DNA from: Lytechinus pictus
Lineage: Eukaryota > Echinodermata > Echinoidea > Temnopleuroida > Toxopneustidae
Direction: 5' to 3'
Length of the DNA stretch: 64,000 nt
Assembly (NCBI RefSeq): GCF_037042905.1
Contig: NC_087252.1
Span: forward strand, 28,820,994-28,884,993
Part shown: piece by piece, positions 25,076-38,202 of the stretch
Layout: every line of letters begins with the position of its first letter
Position numbering within the stretch: the stretch's first letter is position 1
Notes under the pieces: model-generated
Told to the model about the DNA's origin: nothing
Seen by the model: only the letters and a program-made list of their open reading frames with translations
The model's database searches: none
Translations under genes and position numbers: made by a program

Positions 25076-25666
25076 AGGTCAAGTCCACCCCAGACAAATG
25101 TTGATTTGAATAAATAGAGAAAAATCAAACTAGCATAACCCTGAAAATTTCATCAAAATCGGATGTAAAATAAGAAAGATATCGAATTTTAAAGTTTTGC
25201 TTATTTTTCACAAAACTGTGATATGCACAATTAGGTAAGTCAGTTGATGATGTCCATCACTCACTATTTATTTTGTTTTTTATTGTTTGAATTATACAAT
25301 TTTTAATTTTTACAGATTTGACAATAAGGACCAACTTGACTGAATCATATAGTATAAAACAATGCTATCTACACATGTTCAGGGAGGAATTAATCATTGT
25401 TTCACTTGACAATGAGGAGAAAATTAGAATATTTCATATTTCATATAATAAAATACAAAAGAAATAGTGAGTGGATGACGTCATCAGTCTCCTCATTTGC
25501 ATACCGACCAGGATGTGAATAGAACTGTTTTGTGAAATTAAGCAAAACTTTAAAATGTAATAACTTTCTTATTTTACATCCGATTTTGATGAAATTTTCA
25601 GGGTTATGCTTTTTGGATTTTTCTCTTTTTATTCAAATCAACTTTTTGTTGGGATGGACTTGTCCT
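25076..25666. mobile_element. Family A palindromic element
   Basis: TTAA (25072-25075), AGGTCAAGTCCACCCCAG start; GGACTTGTCCT end, then TTAA (25667-25670). Confidence 0.93.
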
Positions 25667-26901
25667 TTAAATAGCACTAACAGGAGGGCCTAGTTTGAAA
25701 CACACAAAAAATGAGCACCAATGTGAATATGAAATTTTAAAGTTAATTTGACATTTTATGACCATGGCTATCTCCCTGAATGACATATAATTATGTTATC
25801 TCATTATTGATGAAAATGTTTAATACGGCCAAATTTATATTACATAATGATATACGCACTTTTTTACTTCTTGTTTCTAGCGCATGTAATTGTCCATAAT
25901 TATTGTTATTTTCTTTTCTAAGCAAAATTATTAATTTGATGCCAGCATATTTACAATATATAGCCTAGGATACCTTCTGTGTAGGCACAAAGATTCAAGC
26001 TATACAAACATGTAAGATATAACTAACGTGGAAAAACCTACGAGAGAGATACATAATTCAACAAAATGAATAGTTATAAATACTAATAATAAGATTAAAT
26101 AATGATAATGATGATAATAAGTGAAAAGTAATTTGAAGTGTTTAAATGGGAGAGCAAAACTCGATTTGAATCCTCTGTTGTGTTTTGCAGGTGTTATAGT
26201 GCGGTAGCTTCGTTTCGGTGTTGCGGGGTGAAACCTCGATTCTACCTTTAACATCTCCCGTTCGCTGAAGCGGAGAGCCCCTGGTAACAAGAGTTTTTGA
26301 ACGTGATAGACGAGTGATAAATACTGCATAACAATGAACGCTGACTTACAAAGCACTTTGTCGCTTCACGCATGCGCAAAAGACAGCCAGTTGCGGTCGG
26401 CTGGCTTCGGTGAATAGGGCTTTCCCCTCGATCAGCTGTTTGAGTTAGTCATCCTAGTCTCCTTTTCCAGACACATTATAAAAACGTCTTTATCTATATA
26501 AAAAAAAAATGATAAACCCAGCATTGCATTTTCTTCTACTATGAAACTATATCATGTATTGAGAGTATTAAGTGATATTGTGCCATAACTATCATGCTCA
26601 ATTTTTCTTACCCACATGCATTTTCATTATTATTATTATCATTATTATTATTATCATTATTGTTAGGCCTATTATTATTATGAAGCGATTTCGATCATAG
26701 ATTAATTATACCTTTTGTTTCATATTTCTCGATAACGGTTCCATGACATTTGCTCTGGCGACAATTGCTCCGCTCTAAACTCCACACTAATCGAATGACC
26801 ATGCAAGTCCAACCCTGGGTTTAACACTATACCCTATCCTAAACATAATCCTAAGCCTGAACCCTATTGCAACCCTAACCCTACATCTTAGACGAAATTA
26901 A

Positions 26902-27503
26902 AGGTCAAGTCCACCTCAGAAAGATGTTGATTTCAATCAATAGATAAAAATCAGACAAGCCAATTGCTGAAATTTCATCAAAATTGGATGTAAAATTATA
27001 AAGTTATGGCATTTTAAACTTTCGCTTATTTTTCACAAATCAGTTATATGCACAATTTAGTCACATTAATGAGAGAATCGATGATGTCCCCCACTCACTA
27101 TTTATTTTGTTTTTTATTGTTTGAATTAAACAATAATTCAAGTTTAACAGATTTGACAATAAGGACCAACTTGACTGAGCCATAATATGTTAAACAATAG
27201 TAATTCCACATGTGCAGAGAGACGTAAAACTTTGTTTCACAGGACAATGAGGAGAAAATTAGAATATTTCATATATCATATAATAAAATACAAAACAAAT
27301 AGTGAGTGAGTGATGTCATCAGTTCCCTCATTTGCATACCGAATGGGATGTGCATATAACTATTTTGTTAAATTAAGCGAAACGTTAAAAATGTCTTAAC
27401 TTTCTTATTTTACATCCTATTTTGATGAAATGTTCAGTCTTATGCTTGTTGGATTTGTATCTTTTTTATTCAAATCAACATATTTTTGGGGTGGACTTGT
27501 CCT
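26902..27503. mobile_element. Family A palindromic element
   Basis: TTAA (26898-26901), AGGTCAAGTCCACCTCAG start; GGTGGACTTGTCCT end, then TTAA (27504-27507). Confidence 0.92.
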
Positions 27504-27507
27504 TTAA

Positions 27508-29737
27508 GCCCCAATCAATTGTCGCAGGAGCCAAAAAAATGTCGTGTCACTTTCGAGGTTACTGTATGGTTTCAGAGCTTTATTTGCATTACATTTGCAT
27601 AAACATGGCTTCCCATAATATATCAATGTATAAGCGGTTCTTTCTGTGTGTTTTGTATAACTAGCTTCCTGTTATAAAAAAACACCCAAAACTAGTTCCC
27701 GAATCGGTCTAATTAAACGAAATTATTAGGAAATTATTTCAAAGTGAGGAAAATCGATTTTGGGTCGATATTCCTTGTTTCACCTGAGTGCCTGTTGTTG
27801 CTTTCATTAACATTAACAAAAGAAATGGTTCAGAAAATATTCATTCAGTTCTAAGAACTTGTAGGCCTATTAGGTATCAGTAGAAAAAATATATATCAAA
27901 TATAATCTCAACGGAGTCTTAACGAGCTTTGATTTATGTAATTTCATAACAATCAATCATATGATTGGGAATTTCTCACAAGACAGTCGCAAGATAGCTT
28001 CACACTGGTAAGACCAGGGTATCCTCCCTGATAAAATGTTATGTTCGTCACTTTTCGAATCCAGAGGAAATTGAATCACGAGTCTTCACTTACGATAATC
28101 ACCAGTACGATTAATCACGAACATGACCTCTCGAGATAACTGCATTGTGACGTAGTGTGACGTAGACATGATGCGTGATTTCGTTCACGATACCGTGTCT
28201 CCCGTGCCTGGATTACAGAAGGCAGGCTGGGGGAAGGATCATGTAATTAGACGATGCGAAAGAAGGTTATTGTATTGTCCCGAATGTTCATGAAAAGGGG
28301 ACCGTAACAGCGTCAATATGGTAAGACAGATTTTTGTGCTCAACAGACAAAATTTGCCTTGTGCGAGCAAAAGCAGGAAAGCACAGTTTAGACTCAACTC
28401 CCTTTGTCAAATTCATACTATAAAAAAACATACTGTACCTCTTTGTCAAGAGAGCTAGCACATGGAGACAGAGTTGCCCAAATATTGTAGGCCTACATCT
28501 TAATCATGCGAAAGAGTATTTCCTCGCCATAATTGCCGATTTGATTTATTCACTTATATTTAATTTTCAGTGATTTTAATGGGCAGAATTACCCCCCCCC
28601 CCATTTCTTTTACCAAAATGGTAAAGTAGTAGTATGCAATATGATTTCATATCAGATAATTATTGTATATTCATTATAACCCCCCCCCCCCCCATGAATG
28701 AACTGGTGACGGAATGTGGAAGAGATGTAAAGGGAAGGGAGGGAAGGAAGATTGAGGGGAAGGGGGGCATATGCGGGCTGCGCCACCAGGGGCAGGGGGC
28801 AGTCCCACCCTCTGATTTTCAAGAAGCAAAAACGAGGGGGGCTGAAGGAGAAGATAAAACGTTAAAATGAGGGAGAGGAGGGGATAAAAAAGAGAATAAA
28901 ACTACCCAGCCAAGTATACCCCGGGACCTCCCCTTGACAGACAAACAAAACACAGGTAAAATATAGAATAAAATTTATTACTGTACTAATATTTGAATAA
29001 ATTAATCTTATTCCAAATGATCAGAGGTCCGTTAACTACGACCATGAACCTGAATTCCAAAACAATTAGTACCCTAAGCCCCAAAATATATTGTAATTAT
29101 CCCCGGCCCCCTGACGAAAACTCGCCTCACGCCTGTACATAAAAAATATCGACTTCTATATATAAACTATATTCATAATTCATAACAAGCCATTTTCCTC
29201 GAGAGTATATATACCGGCATGTTTCTCCACTGCAGGTTCTTTGTCTCTGGCTCAGAAATACATCAATCAACTTAGGAGTGGAATGTTCTTTGTTCCACCA
29301 ACCCTCTTCCTCCTTTTCCAATCCCAATTCAAATTGTATAAGTGGCTCGAACAAACGGCATATTGGGGGTTATTTGATATATCTACACAATTTCAACTTA
29401 TGGTGATAAAAGGGTAGTCGAGAATCTGTGGACACAAAAAGAAAATTGAGCCAAAAAAAAAAGCTGAGCTCAATAGATAGGTGACCCCGTGACCCTTCTT
29501 TGTAGCTCGTCAGACAAAGACGAACGAGCACATTCTTGGAGGGTCCGAAAGATTTGATTTAGAAATGATTTTTTTTTCTCTTGATTTTTGTGAATAAAAT
29601 GAGAAGGAAAGAAAAGTGGAAGGGGATTAGAACAGGGCAAAATAAGCGAAATTGTTTTTGTTAGTTGTTGTTACGAAAGGAGGCACTCGGTGTAAGGGTA
29701 GTTCCTCTTTGTTTACGTGTAAAAAAAAAATAATATG
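27508..29737 (+). other. Intron 1 spacer
   Basis: Poly-C runs lie at about 28592-28602 and 28681-28693. No exon or known element was recognised. Confidence 0.4.
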
Positions 29738-29945
29738 TCCATTTATATAGCGCATGCCCAACTATGTGCATATACTCAACTGCGCTTTGATATTTGGTAT
29801 CATATTATTACCCCGGCTGTAGCTGAGCCGGGGTAGGCGCTAAAGCGTTCAAGGAATAAATCCTACCGGGTACCCATTTACCTCACCTGGGTCAAGTGCA
29901 CCACAATGTAGATAAATTTCTTGCCGAAGGAAATTACGCCATGGC
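29738..29945 (-). mobile_element. SINE fragment, reverse orientation
   Basis: TATATAGCGCATGCCCAAC, TTACCCCGGCTGTAGCTGA, AAGGAATAAATCCTACCGGG, TACCCATTTACCTCACCTGG and AAATTTCTTGCCGAAGGAAA follow the SINE body in reverse. It stops before the tRNA head. Confidence 0.8.
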
Positions 29946-30782
29946 TAGGATGAATGTGTGTGGGGTGTCTATGGGGTGTCTAATGAGGTAATTGGCACAA
30001 GAACCTAACACTCAACCCCCCCCCCCCCCATTTTTTAATTGTGTCGGAATATGCGTGTCTGAACGCAATTTGTATCTAGCACTTTGCAATAACCATTTTT
30101 TTTTTCACCATTATTATGGTTAATTATGATATGCCTTACAATACAACGCGTGAAACGAGTACATTGTGATCTTTAAATGATCTCAGTTTCGGTTGCTAAA
30201 GACTCCAACTTAATTATAACTTGCGAGGATCTGGACTTGACATGTTGAGGGGACATTTGCAGGGGCCGCGTAAAAATGACCATATGATTGTGGTTTTTGC
30301 ATGGTCATCCCCCAACTTTTGGCTCACCTCCCCCCCCCCCCCCCCCACTTTGAAAACCGTTCCGCGGCCCCTGATTTGGTAGCTACCATCCTTCTTTCAT
30401 TAAAATGTCTACTTTTATAACGAGCAAAAAATTCTACGTTTTTATTACAACGATTCAATTTTGCGATAGATTTTGATGTAATATTCAGAGAATAATATCA
30501 TATTTCACCTCCTCTCTTCCCCTTTCTTTCCTTTCCTCCTTTTTTTTCAGTTGTGAAAAATTGGGGGGGGGGCGTACACGCATTTTGACCAAGAATGCTT
30601 ATAGCATTTTCTTTTATCTCAATATACTATAAAAGAGCTCAGTTGATTTACTGCCTTGCTCATTAACCCCCCCCCCCCCCCCCCCCCCGGTATTCGGAGA
30701 TCAGCGGCTGGCGGATCAACCTATACAACTTTGAGCCAAAATACCACCAAATCTGAAGCTGGCATCTATTTCACCTTTTAGA

Positions 30783-31110
30783 GCCGCGGACCTATAGTGG
30801 TTCTGAATCTCGCCTTGTAATCAGAGGGTCGTGTGTTCGAATCCCATCGCAGCCTCGCGTCCTTTTGCAAGGCACCAATCCACACTTTGCCACTCTCTAC
30901 CCAGGTGTTAAATGGGTACCCGTTAGAATGCAAAAATCACTATAGCTTGTCCAGTATTGTGTGCACCTCAGTGGCGACTGGTTGGAATACTCCCCAGGGA
31001 GTGGAGGATGTGCATGCATTGTGTGCGGGGAAAGACTGATGGAATCCGATGACTATAGGGTAATGATAAATCTGTAGGCGCTTAGATGCATACTATGTAG
31101 GGCACACATC
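30783..31110 (+). mobile_element. tRNA-derived SINE
   Basis: B box GTTCGAATCCC (30835-30845) follows a degenerate A box. The body has CTTTTGCAAGGCACCAATCC and AAATGGGTACCCGTTAGAAT, then a GTAGGCGCTTAGATG tail. It sits about 500 bp before the first Ig-domain exon. Confidence 0.8.
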
Positions 31111-31610
31111 ACTAACTATTTCCCCATAGACTCATGTGTTAAAAATGAGATTTGAAAAAATTTGCAAAAATGAGTCTTAATAATGACACCATCCAAATCT
31201 TTATCATTTGGTAGTTCATCCAATATCCTTCCAAAGCTAAAATTATGAAAAGAGGGTTTTCAGCATTTTTTTTCGCGCTACAGGGGCAAGGGCTCAAACC
31301 CAGACTATGTGCAAACTTGGTTGCAGTCACAGTGCTCACAGGGTTTCTTGCATATTCCCATAAAATCCAGCATTGACAAATTACTGCTTTCCCATGGGAC
31401 TGAACAGATCCAGTAGTAACCCCTCTCTATGCCCATATGAAAAAAATTGTTCAGATATGCACCGTGGATTTTATATGAATATTTTTCTAACCATTAAAGG
31501 GGACGGGTCCGAAATTGCCGGATCCCATTAGTGGTGTGCGTCCTGTATGTCTTAAACGTATCATAAATAACCTGATTATTATTCATTTATTTTCTGGTCT
31601 ACCCCCACAG

Positions 31611-31991
31611 CTTCCTTGATGTGCGAACGAATATCAGCACTAGAGGTCATCACCCAGGGTACAGTATCGCTATGGCTCCACCAGAAAGACCAATCCATCC
31701 CGTGCGATGTACGGCTCCAGGACGGAGAGCGGATATACGCATTCTCCTGGAGCCGCATGGAGCAGAAGGAGGAAGGGGAGGCCCCCTCACTGAAAACCAT
31801 CGTGAAAGTGTTCAAGGATGCGGTATCGGGATCGGGAATCGAGAGCGGGAACTTTAGTCTTTCAGTGAACAGGTCGTTGGTTCTACACAGGCCCCCGACG
31901 ATAGAGGACGAGGGGCTATCGTACGTCTGTAAAGTGATTTTATTTGGCGCCCCCAAGGGTCATCAAAATGCCAGTACTATTCGTGTTCTTT
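31611..31991 (+). CDS. Ig receptor exon 2: V-like Ig domain
   Basis: The acceptor is CTGGTCTACCCCCACAG ending at 31610; the donor is TTT|GTAAGT at 31992. Phase 1 at both ends. Residues: IPCDV (B-strand Cys55), FSWSR (Trp70), IEDEGLSYVC (F-strand Cys130). The 75-residue Cys spacing fits a V-set fold. Sequons: NFS, NRS and NAS. Confidence 0.82.
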
Positions 31992-32306
31992 GTAAGTATA
32001 TTAGCAACAAGTCATGTACCTTTTCAGATGAATATTGATGATTAGAGAATGAAATAGCCTGTAATTTTATTGTTATAGAGACAGTATAAAGTTTTTGAGA
32101 GAAAACAACGATAGATCATACGGCCTAATGACGTAGTGAATTATAATGATGTATTGTTATCTCACATTAATTGTAAGAAGGGGATGATAAACAGATCAAG
32201 GTAATTAATACTCAAAATAATTAATGTCCCAGAGTGCACGCTCGAATGTAGATTAATTGATCTCATTCTCACACACGCTCTCTTCTTCTTATTGCCTCCT
32301 ATACAG

Positions 32307-32654
32307 CCGCTCCAAATGAGCCATATCCCTTTATTCCAGAATGTGCAAATGGCCATGAAAACGTTGAACGTAGGAACAACACATGTGTAATCAAACAAGA
32401 GGCTGGGACGAGTCTAAACCTAACGTGCAAGATGTCTGGATTTCGACCGCTGGTGGATCTAAGATGGACGAACAATTCTCATAGTGATATTCTAAGTTAC
32501 AGAACGTTGACAAATGACTCTGATGGAACACAAAGCATGTCTGTGGCATTCGAAGTCATAGCTAGCCTTGAGAGACAGGAGTTTTCATGTAATGTTAGCG
32601 GAGAAGCCGTCTCGGGGGACAGATGGAGCGTAGTCGCCGTCCAAGGAGTAGAAG
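32307..32654 (+). CDS. Ig receptor exon 3: C2-like Ig domain
   Basis: The acceptor is ATTGCCTCCTATACAG ending at 32306; the donor GAAG|GTATTA is weaker than the others. Phase 1-1. SLNLTCKMSGF (Cys191), DLRWTNNS (Trp204) and QEFSCNVSG (Cys245) mark the fold. An extra N-terminal Cys pair (163, 177) may form a second disulfide. Five sequons. Confidence 0.82.
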
Positions 32655-33425
32655 GTATTATCATTACAAAAATAATCGAAGGGCGACATTCCTACCATTC
32701 ACCTTTTTTATAGTATATTATGTTCAAACTGCTTTTCCCAAATATTCGAGGATAAATCGGTTAGCCTACTTTTACAATATTTGTGTCACAGTTCCGATCG
32801 GTGGTTAAATAAAAAAACAAACACAATTTAGATATCATTTAGCCTATACATGCTATAAGAGTAGACATACCCATGATAATGAATATTGTTTCTACAATTT
32901 TTATTTCAATCAAAGTTACAAGTTTCTTCTTGGGTACGCTGGAGAGTGGATATTGGATGCTATTTGATAGGTCCTTATCCACTCTTGCAGGGTACTCCAG
33001 GCGCGATATAGTATACAAATAATACACACATTTACCGGGGTGTTAGTAAGAATTACAAGCACGCGGTGCCGTTTGAAGAGTTCTCACGCGCCCGAAGCAA
33101 AGCTGAGTGTGTCTGGACTGTTTCAACATTAACAATTCTGGTAAATATTCTAATGACCTAGCAAAATGATGTGCATGATATCTTTTAGAAGAGTAATGTA
33201 GATTCTTGTTAATTGGTATTCCATCCTCGTTTAAAACAGAACGAAACAAAATACAAAACATGGCCGGTCATTATACTGTACTTATGACCGCTCATCACCG
33301 GTCATTAGTAAATCTATTTTATGGCAGATAAATGAAAGGTCACGTATCATGCACAACCAATCATACCATTAGGATCACGTTTCCTCCTTATAATAGTAGA
33401 TTTAAGGGTTATAATCCCATTGTTA

Positions 33426-33944
33426 AAGTGGAAGATCAGCCTGACAATAAGCTGGTTTTAGTAAATTAAAAGCAAAAATAAAAAAGTTCGGGGAAAAGGG
33501 ATTTGATGAAAATCCATGAAAGAATAAGAGCGGTATAAATCTTTACAGGTTTTGAGTGTTTTTGCGTCGTATGCGAGCAGCTCCCCGTATATCATGTCAT
33601 GTGAATTCAATTATTTTCATTTCTTTTTAAATGGAGCATGATAAATGAAAAGTTCTTTTTACTTGTAGAAGTGAGTATGAAATGATGTTTCTGACGATCG
33701 CCGCACAATTAATTAAATCACTTTCAATCCTCTGACAGAAAAAGGACATTTCTGTAAACATTTCTGTAAAAAAAAATCACACGACCAATCTGCGACGTCA
33801 CAAAATGAAAATAATCAAAAATTCATAAATTATGTATTCTTTGACACGGAGTTTCATCGAATTTTCATCAATATTTCCCGGTTTTTTCTTCATTTATTTA
33901 TTGCTTTTCCTAAAGCCATCGTATTGTCAGGTGAACATCCGTTT
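33426..33944. mobile_element. Diverged family C element
   Basis: TTAA then AGTGGAAGATCAGCCTGACA; the right end is GTCAGGTGAACATCCGTTT. Inner landmarks GAGCAGCTCCCC and GCGACGTCAC match family C at 18498. It ends about 33 bp before the next exon. Confidence 0.6.
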
Positions 33945-33977
33945 GAAATACTGTTCATTCTCATTCAAACTCTACAG

Positions 33978-34154
33978 CCGATGGCTCACCACTCGTGGTC
34001 ATCATCGTCATCGTCGTCGCTATCTTGTTAGTACTCATAGTTCTCCTTATCGTCGTCATACTCGTACTCAAGAGCAGAAAGAGGTCGAGATCGAGAGCGG
34101 CATCAAGGGAACAGACGAAGCACGAGCAGCTCACTGACCTGGAGAAAGGTTCAG
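33978..34154 (+). CDS. Ig receptor exon 4: transmembrane segment
   Basis: Acceptor TCTACAG ends at 33977; donor TTCAG|GTATGC. Phase 1-1. After DGSP come about 26 hydrophobic residues (LVVIIVIVVAILLVL and on), then KSRKRSRSRAASREQ, a basic stop-transfer. This fixes the topology as type I. Confidence 0.85.
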
Positions 34155-34308
34155 GTATGCGAGCATTATCATAATATCCTTTCCATAAATCAGTCCAACC
34201 GCCTACAAATATTTGTCGGTGGGCTGAAAAAATTTTGTATCTCAACAAAAAAAAAAACACCAGGACGACTCAGAAAAAAAAGTATATTTTATACTTATGA
34301 CATGAGTC

Positions 34309-34518
34309 ACTGGCGGATCCAGGGGGGACACAGCCGGCCCGTGCCCCCCCCCCCCCCTTGAGAGTCATAATCAAAATTTGTAATGTAAATATACCGCTTT
34401 TACCCAAGTATGCCCCCCCCCCTTTGAAAGTTAAGGACTTTTTTCCCCTTTTTTTAAAAATTTCCATCGGAAAAATGTGCCGCCCCCCCCCCCCCTTGGA
34501 AAATTCTGGATTCGCCCT
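34309..34518. mobile_element. Short family H element, poly-C ends, 11-bp target duplication
   Basis: ACTGGCGGATCCAGGGGGG opens it and CTGGATTCGCCCT closes it as an inverted repeat, with three poly-C runs inside. TGACATGAGTC flanks both sides exactly (34298-34308 and 34519-34529). No coding capacity. Confidence 0.8.
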
Positions 34519-34529
34519 TGACATGAGTC

Positions 34530-35652
34530 GCAACCTTCTTTTACCTGAGATGAGAGAGTGAGGACCTATCTTATGAAACTAAATCGAGTTTTAGGAACTG
34601 TCTAACCACTGTAGGACCACTAGATAGTTTTGAACCACCCTCACACAGCTTCAGAATGGACGACCATTTTGAAACTGACCCCATTCACACATTCATCACG
34701 AAATCTTTATCCCAACTTTTCGACCCAAATTGACTACATAATCATTACTGACTTAAAAAAAAGGGCTCTCCGTTAACTTATAAAATAAGATGCAAATGTG
34801 TCCGCCATATTGGGGCACGGGACATGAATCAAGGCAATCCTCTTTTTTATTATTATCTTGCTTGGCGATGTCGATAATGATTCTATAAATTTGCTTTGTT
34901 TTATCTCTCTTCCGTTCAAGGCCCCCTTTGCGTGCAAAATTTGAAAGATGATTTTCGGAATCAACATTGCCATGTTTTCGAATGAACTTTCTGAAAACCA
35001 TAACTAATATTTTTTCTTCGAACTTGGTGCCCGGTATATATTCCCGCAAAATATGTTATCATTTTATAGCCTTAGATATGAGGGAAGATGATCAAAATTT
35101 ATTTGCCAGAATGTAAGTTTTGTATACTTTATGATGATTTCTTTATCTCGAGAATATGTCATGCCGTTTTCATTTTCAGTTCTTTATCATATGACCATGT
35201 TTGATGCCGTGTTCTTAATTTCATGTTCAGTATTTTGGCATTAAATGATATCTTTAATTCGAGTTGTACGTTATCATTCATGAAGCCATGCGGGAGTATA
35301 ATTTTCATGTCACTATCTTAACCATCCATATGCTAAATTATTAACAATATTGACCATGATTCCGAATATATATATATAGCTCTTGGAATATTTCTGGTAT
35401 CCCATTATGAGCCATCCAATATTCATGCACTTGGGACTTAAATGTGATATTCCTTGTTGGAAATTCTGTCAAAATCTATCACAACATTATGTCAACATAT
35501 TTTTTTAAAGTTCAAAAAAGGAGAAAAAAAATCGCTTGCTCGCATAAAAATACCCCCCCCCGCGCTTACGCCATGCCCCCCCCCCCCCGGATTTGTTAGC
35601 CAATTAACTGTGTTCACGCTTGAAGGTCATTAACGTAAAACCTGTCTTGCAG
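34530..35652 (+). other. Ig gene intron
   Basis: A poly-C pair lies near 35551-35588. No further exon or element was recognised. Confidence 0.45.
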
Positions 35653-35682
35653 ACTCTTATAACAAACTGGTTAAAATGAAAG
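35653..35682 (+). CDS. Ig receptor exon 5: 30-nt tail micro-exon
   Basis: Acceptor CCTGTCTTGCAG, donor AAAG|GTCAGT. Phase 1-1. It encodes SYNKLVKMK; YNKL is a candidate YxxPhi endocytic signal. Its size allows in-frame skipping. Confidence 0.65.
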
Positions 35683-36225
35683 GTCAGTTTGGTTCAACTA
35701 GTTTTAATTTCTTGTCGAAGTTGACTTGGAAACGGTCATTTCTGACTATGTATATATGGACTCAGTAACACCCCGCTGACCAATAATCTAGTCTTTTTGA
35801 CTAGTTTGATGTCAGAGTGCATCCTTGTATTACCCACATGTTATTGCTTTGCATTGGATTAGTGACAGAAGGAGACTATAGTTCAATCTGCATTAGTGTT
35901 TCCAAAATATTCAATTGTATATGTTTTGCATCCATAAAAATACAACTTTCATCCTTATGAATAATGGGAGATATATATATATACTCTGGGTTCACCAATC
36001 AGGACCCAGTGACACAGTTTCAAATGATACACCAGCTCTGATTGGTTCCCAGTCAATGTTTTGAATTTAATGCTCATGGAATGATTAATCAATATCATTT
36101 AGTTATTTATGGGAAAGCTTTGGACATGGGATACTTATGCTTTAAAATCATGCTTAACACAAATTATTTGACCAATTAGATGACGCCATCTACGATTGAT
36201 AATGAAGATGTTACCTGCCAATAAG

Positions 36226-36660
36226 CCAGTTCGTAGTTCCTTTCTGCGCATGATCAAAAGATTCTACGCATGATCAGAGGAAGGTCATTTATACTAACGT
36301 GACATGATGGTTTAAAATCTAATGAGATAAGCACCAACTTTGATGTCTTGATTATTCATATATTATTTTGAATAGTGGTTTTCATTTACATCCACAAAAA
36401 ACAACAAGGCGTCCACGAACGACTGGTATTTCACAGTTTGCCAAGTACATTGTGCAACATGCTATGATATGCATTCAAAGCAACAAATACCTTCATAAAG
36501 TGTTCACTGGTGTGCTATTCTAGGCACCTGGTCTATTCAATTTCTTCATCCTGCTATGTAAGGCAAGCTTACGTAATATCTTGCTTTGAAATCTGCCTAT
36601 CATAATGAAAGAAATGAAAGGTCATTTGACTAAAATTGTCCATGAGTAACTACGAACTGG
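36226..36660. mobile_element. 435-bp inverted-repeat element
   Basis: CCAGTTCGTAGTTCC and GAGTAACTACGAACTGG are inverted termini; AAAGGTCATTTGACTAA and AGGAAGGTCATTTATACTAA sit inside both arms. No target duplication was clear. Confidence 0.65.
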
Positions 36661-37453
36661 TCTATTCTAAGGTTCATGTAAAATTGTGAATGTAGTTACT
36701 GTATACTAATACTATAGTATCCATCTTATAGTAGTTATATTGACTGATGGGTAATTTGACATTTTTATCACATATATATCTTTTCTGCTTATATTTCAGT
36801 GGTGTAATTATTTGCCATTAATATTTTCCTTGCGACGGGTTTTTTTTTTTTTTTTTTTTATTTGGTTTTTGGATTTTGTGTTATATATTTCTCACTATAA
36901 ACCCGCTGGCCAGTGTTGGCCCATTCGCGGACCGTAGTATAGTAGTTATCAAACGCATGCTCAGGGCAATTTAGGCCTGAATTATTTCATCGTCATTAAA
37001 CTAAAGGCAAGCTAATTGGACCCTTTAAGCAAGTATTCGCTAATGCGTACATAGAACATGCATATTAATCATTTGTAAACATTAACAAATTAACCATGTG
37101 GTGGAAGCGCTTTTATTTTGGAAATTGCATGTAGGCAAATCAACAGATTTTAACTTTTAAACCTTTAGGTGTGATTTGTAATTCATTTTCTCTTTATCTT
37201 CTTCGCTGAATACATTAGCAGTAAATCACTTCACTCTTTTGTTTCTTATTTCTTAGTTAGCGGCCGGTATGTTACCACAGTACATTGCAGACACCATAAT
37301 TCATTTCAGCCATGCTTTCACCATCTGACCCTATGCGAATATATAATATACTCAAAGCTGGTTCATATAAAACTTCTTTTACTTCTTTAACCTCATAAAC
37401 ACAAACAACTTATCTTTTAAATGATGGGTTTCTATTTTTTTCTCTCGTTATAG

Positions 37454-37495
37454 ACATTCGTCCAAAAGAAAACAATCACTACACTTTAGAACCAG
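37454..37495 (+). CDS. Ig receptor exon 6: 42-nt tail exon
   Basis: Acceptor TTTTTCTCTCGTTATAG, donor CCAG|GTGAGG. Phase 1-1. It encodes IRPKENNHYTLEP with one Tyr. Confidence 0.65.
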
Positions 37496-38202
37496 GTGAG
37501 GCTATCAGCCATTATACGTGAATCCTTTCCTGTTTCCCGTCATTAAACCTCCGAATTGTTTCAAACTTTTAAGGTTTTTTTTTTTTTTTAACAAAGAATG
37601 AATACCATGTCGGTCAGCTGTGCTCTTTGTATTTTTGGAAAGGAACGGGAAGTCCTTTCGCCATCATATAGGTCATAGAAATAAGATGAGTGAGTCGCAA
37701 GATGTATTTGGGTATCCTATTAGTAGACTTATGCAAATGTCCTCCAGCTTAGCTATATTGTGACAACTGGCACCTTAACCAGGGAACTGGCTGGAATCGT
37801 TTCATAAAATTGTTCGTATTTTATTCCCGACTATATACACAGACGACTTTTGACCTCGCTGTTCTAAGATACCCCCCCCCCCCCAAACAAAAAAGAAATC
37901 TTATAACATTTAGGAGGGATGAATTTCTTTTAACCTAATTAAAATTTGGACTAATAATAAACTTTTGCTCCAAATTCCTATTCACATGCAACTAGAATTT
38001 CACTCCCAAAGGAACGGATTTCAAGTTATTGGGTTCTTGTTCTGTCTTATGTTATATCACCTAAGTGCAAAGTTGTAAATATGTTTTGTTTTATTTAGTT
38101 TTCAATAAAAACAAAAATAATAAAAGTAAAACATTGGTTAATGTGAATCAAGTGACTGAGAATCTCAGCCGTGTTTAAATTCATGCGTAACTTAACTACC
38201 AG

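Noticed and set aside
26821-26885. CCCTAA/ACCCTA words resembling telomeric repeats
   Set aside because: Only scattered, imperfect copies in a short stretch; not a tandem TTAGGG array.
31621-31857. Second + strand ORF over the V-like exon
   Set aside because: Frame-shifted shadow; the other frame has the Cys-Trp-Cys Ig pattern and phase-matched splice sites.
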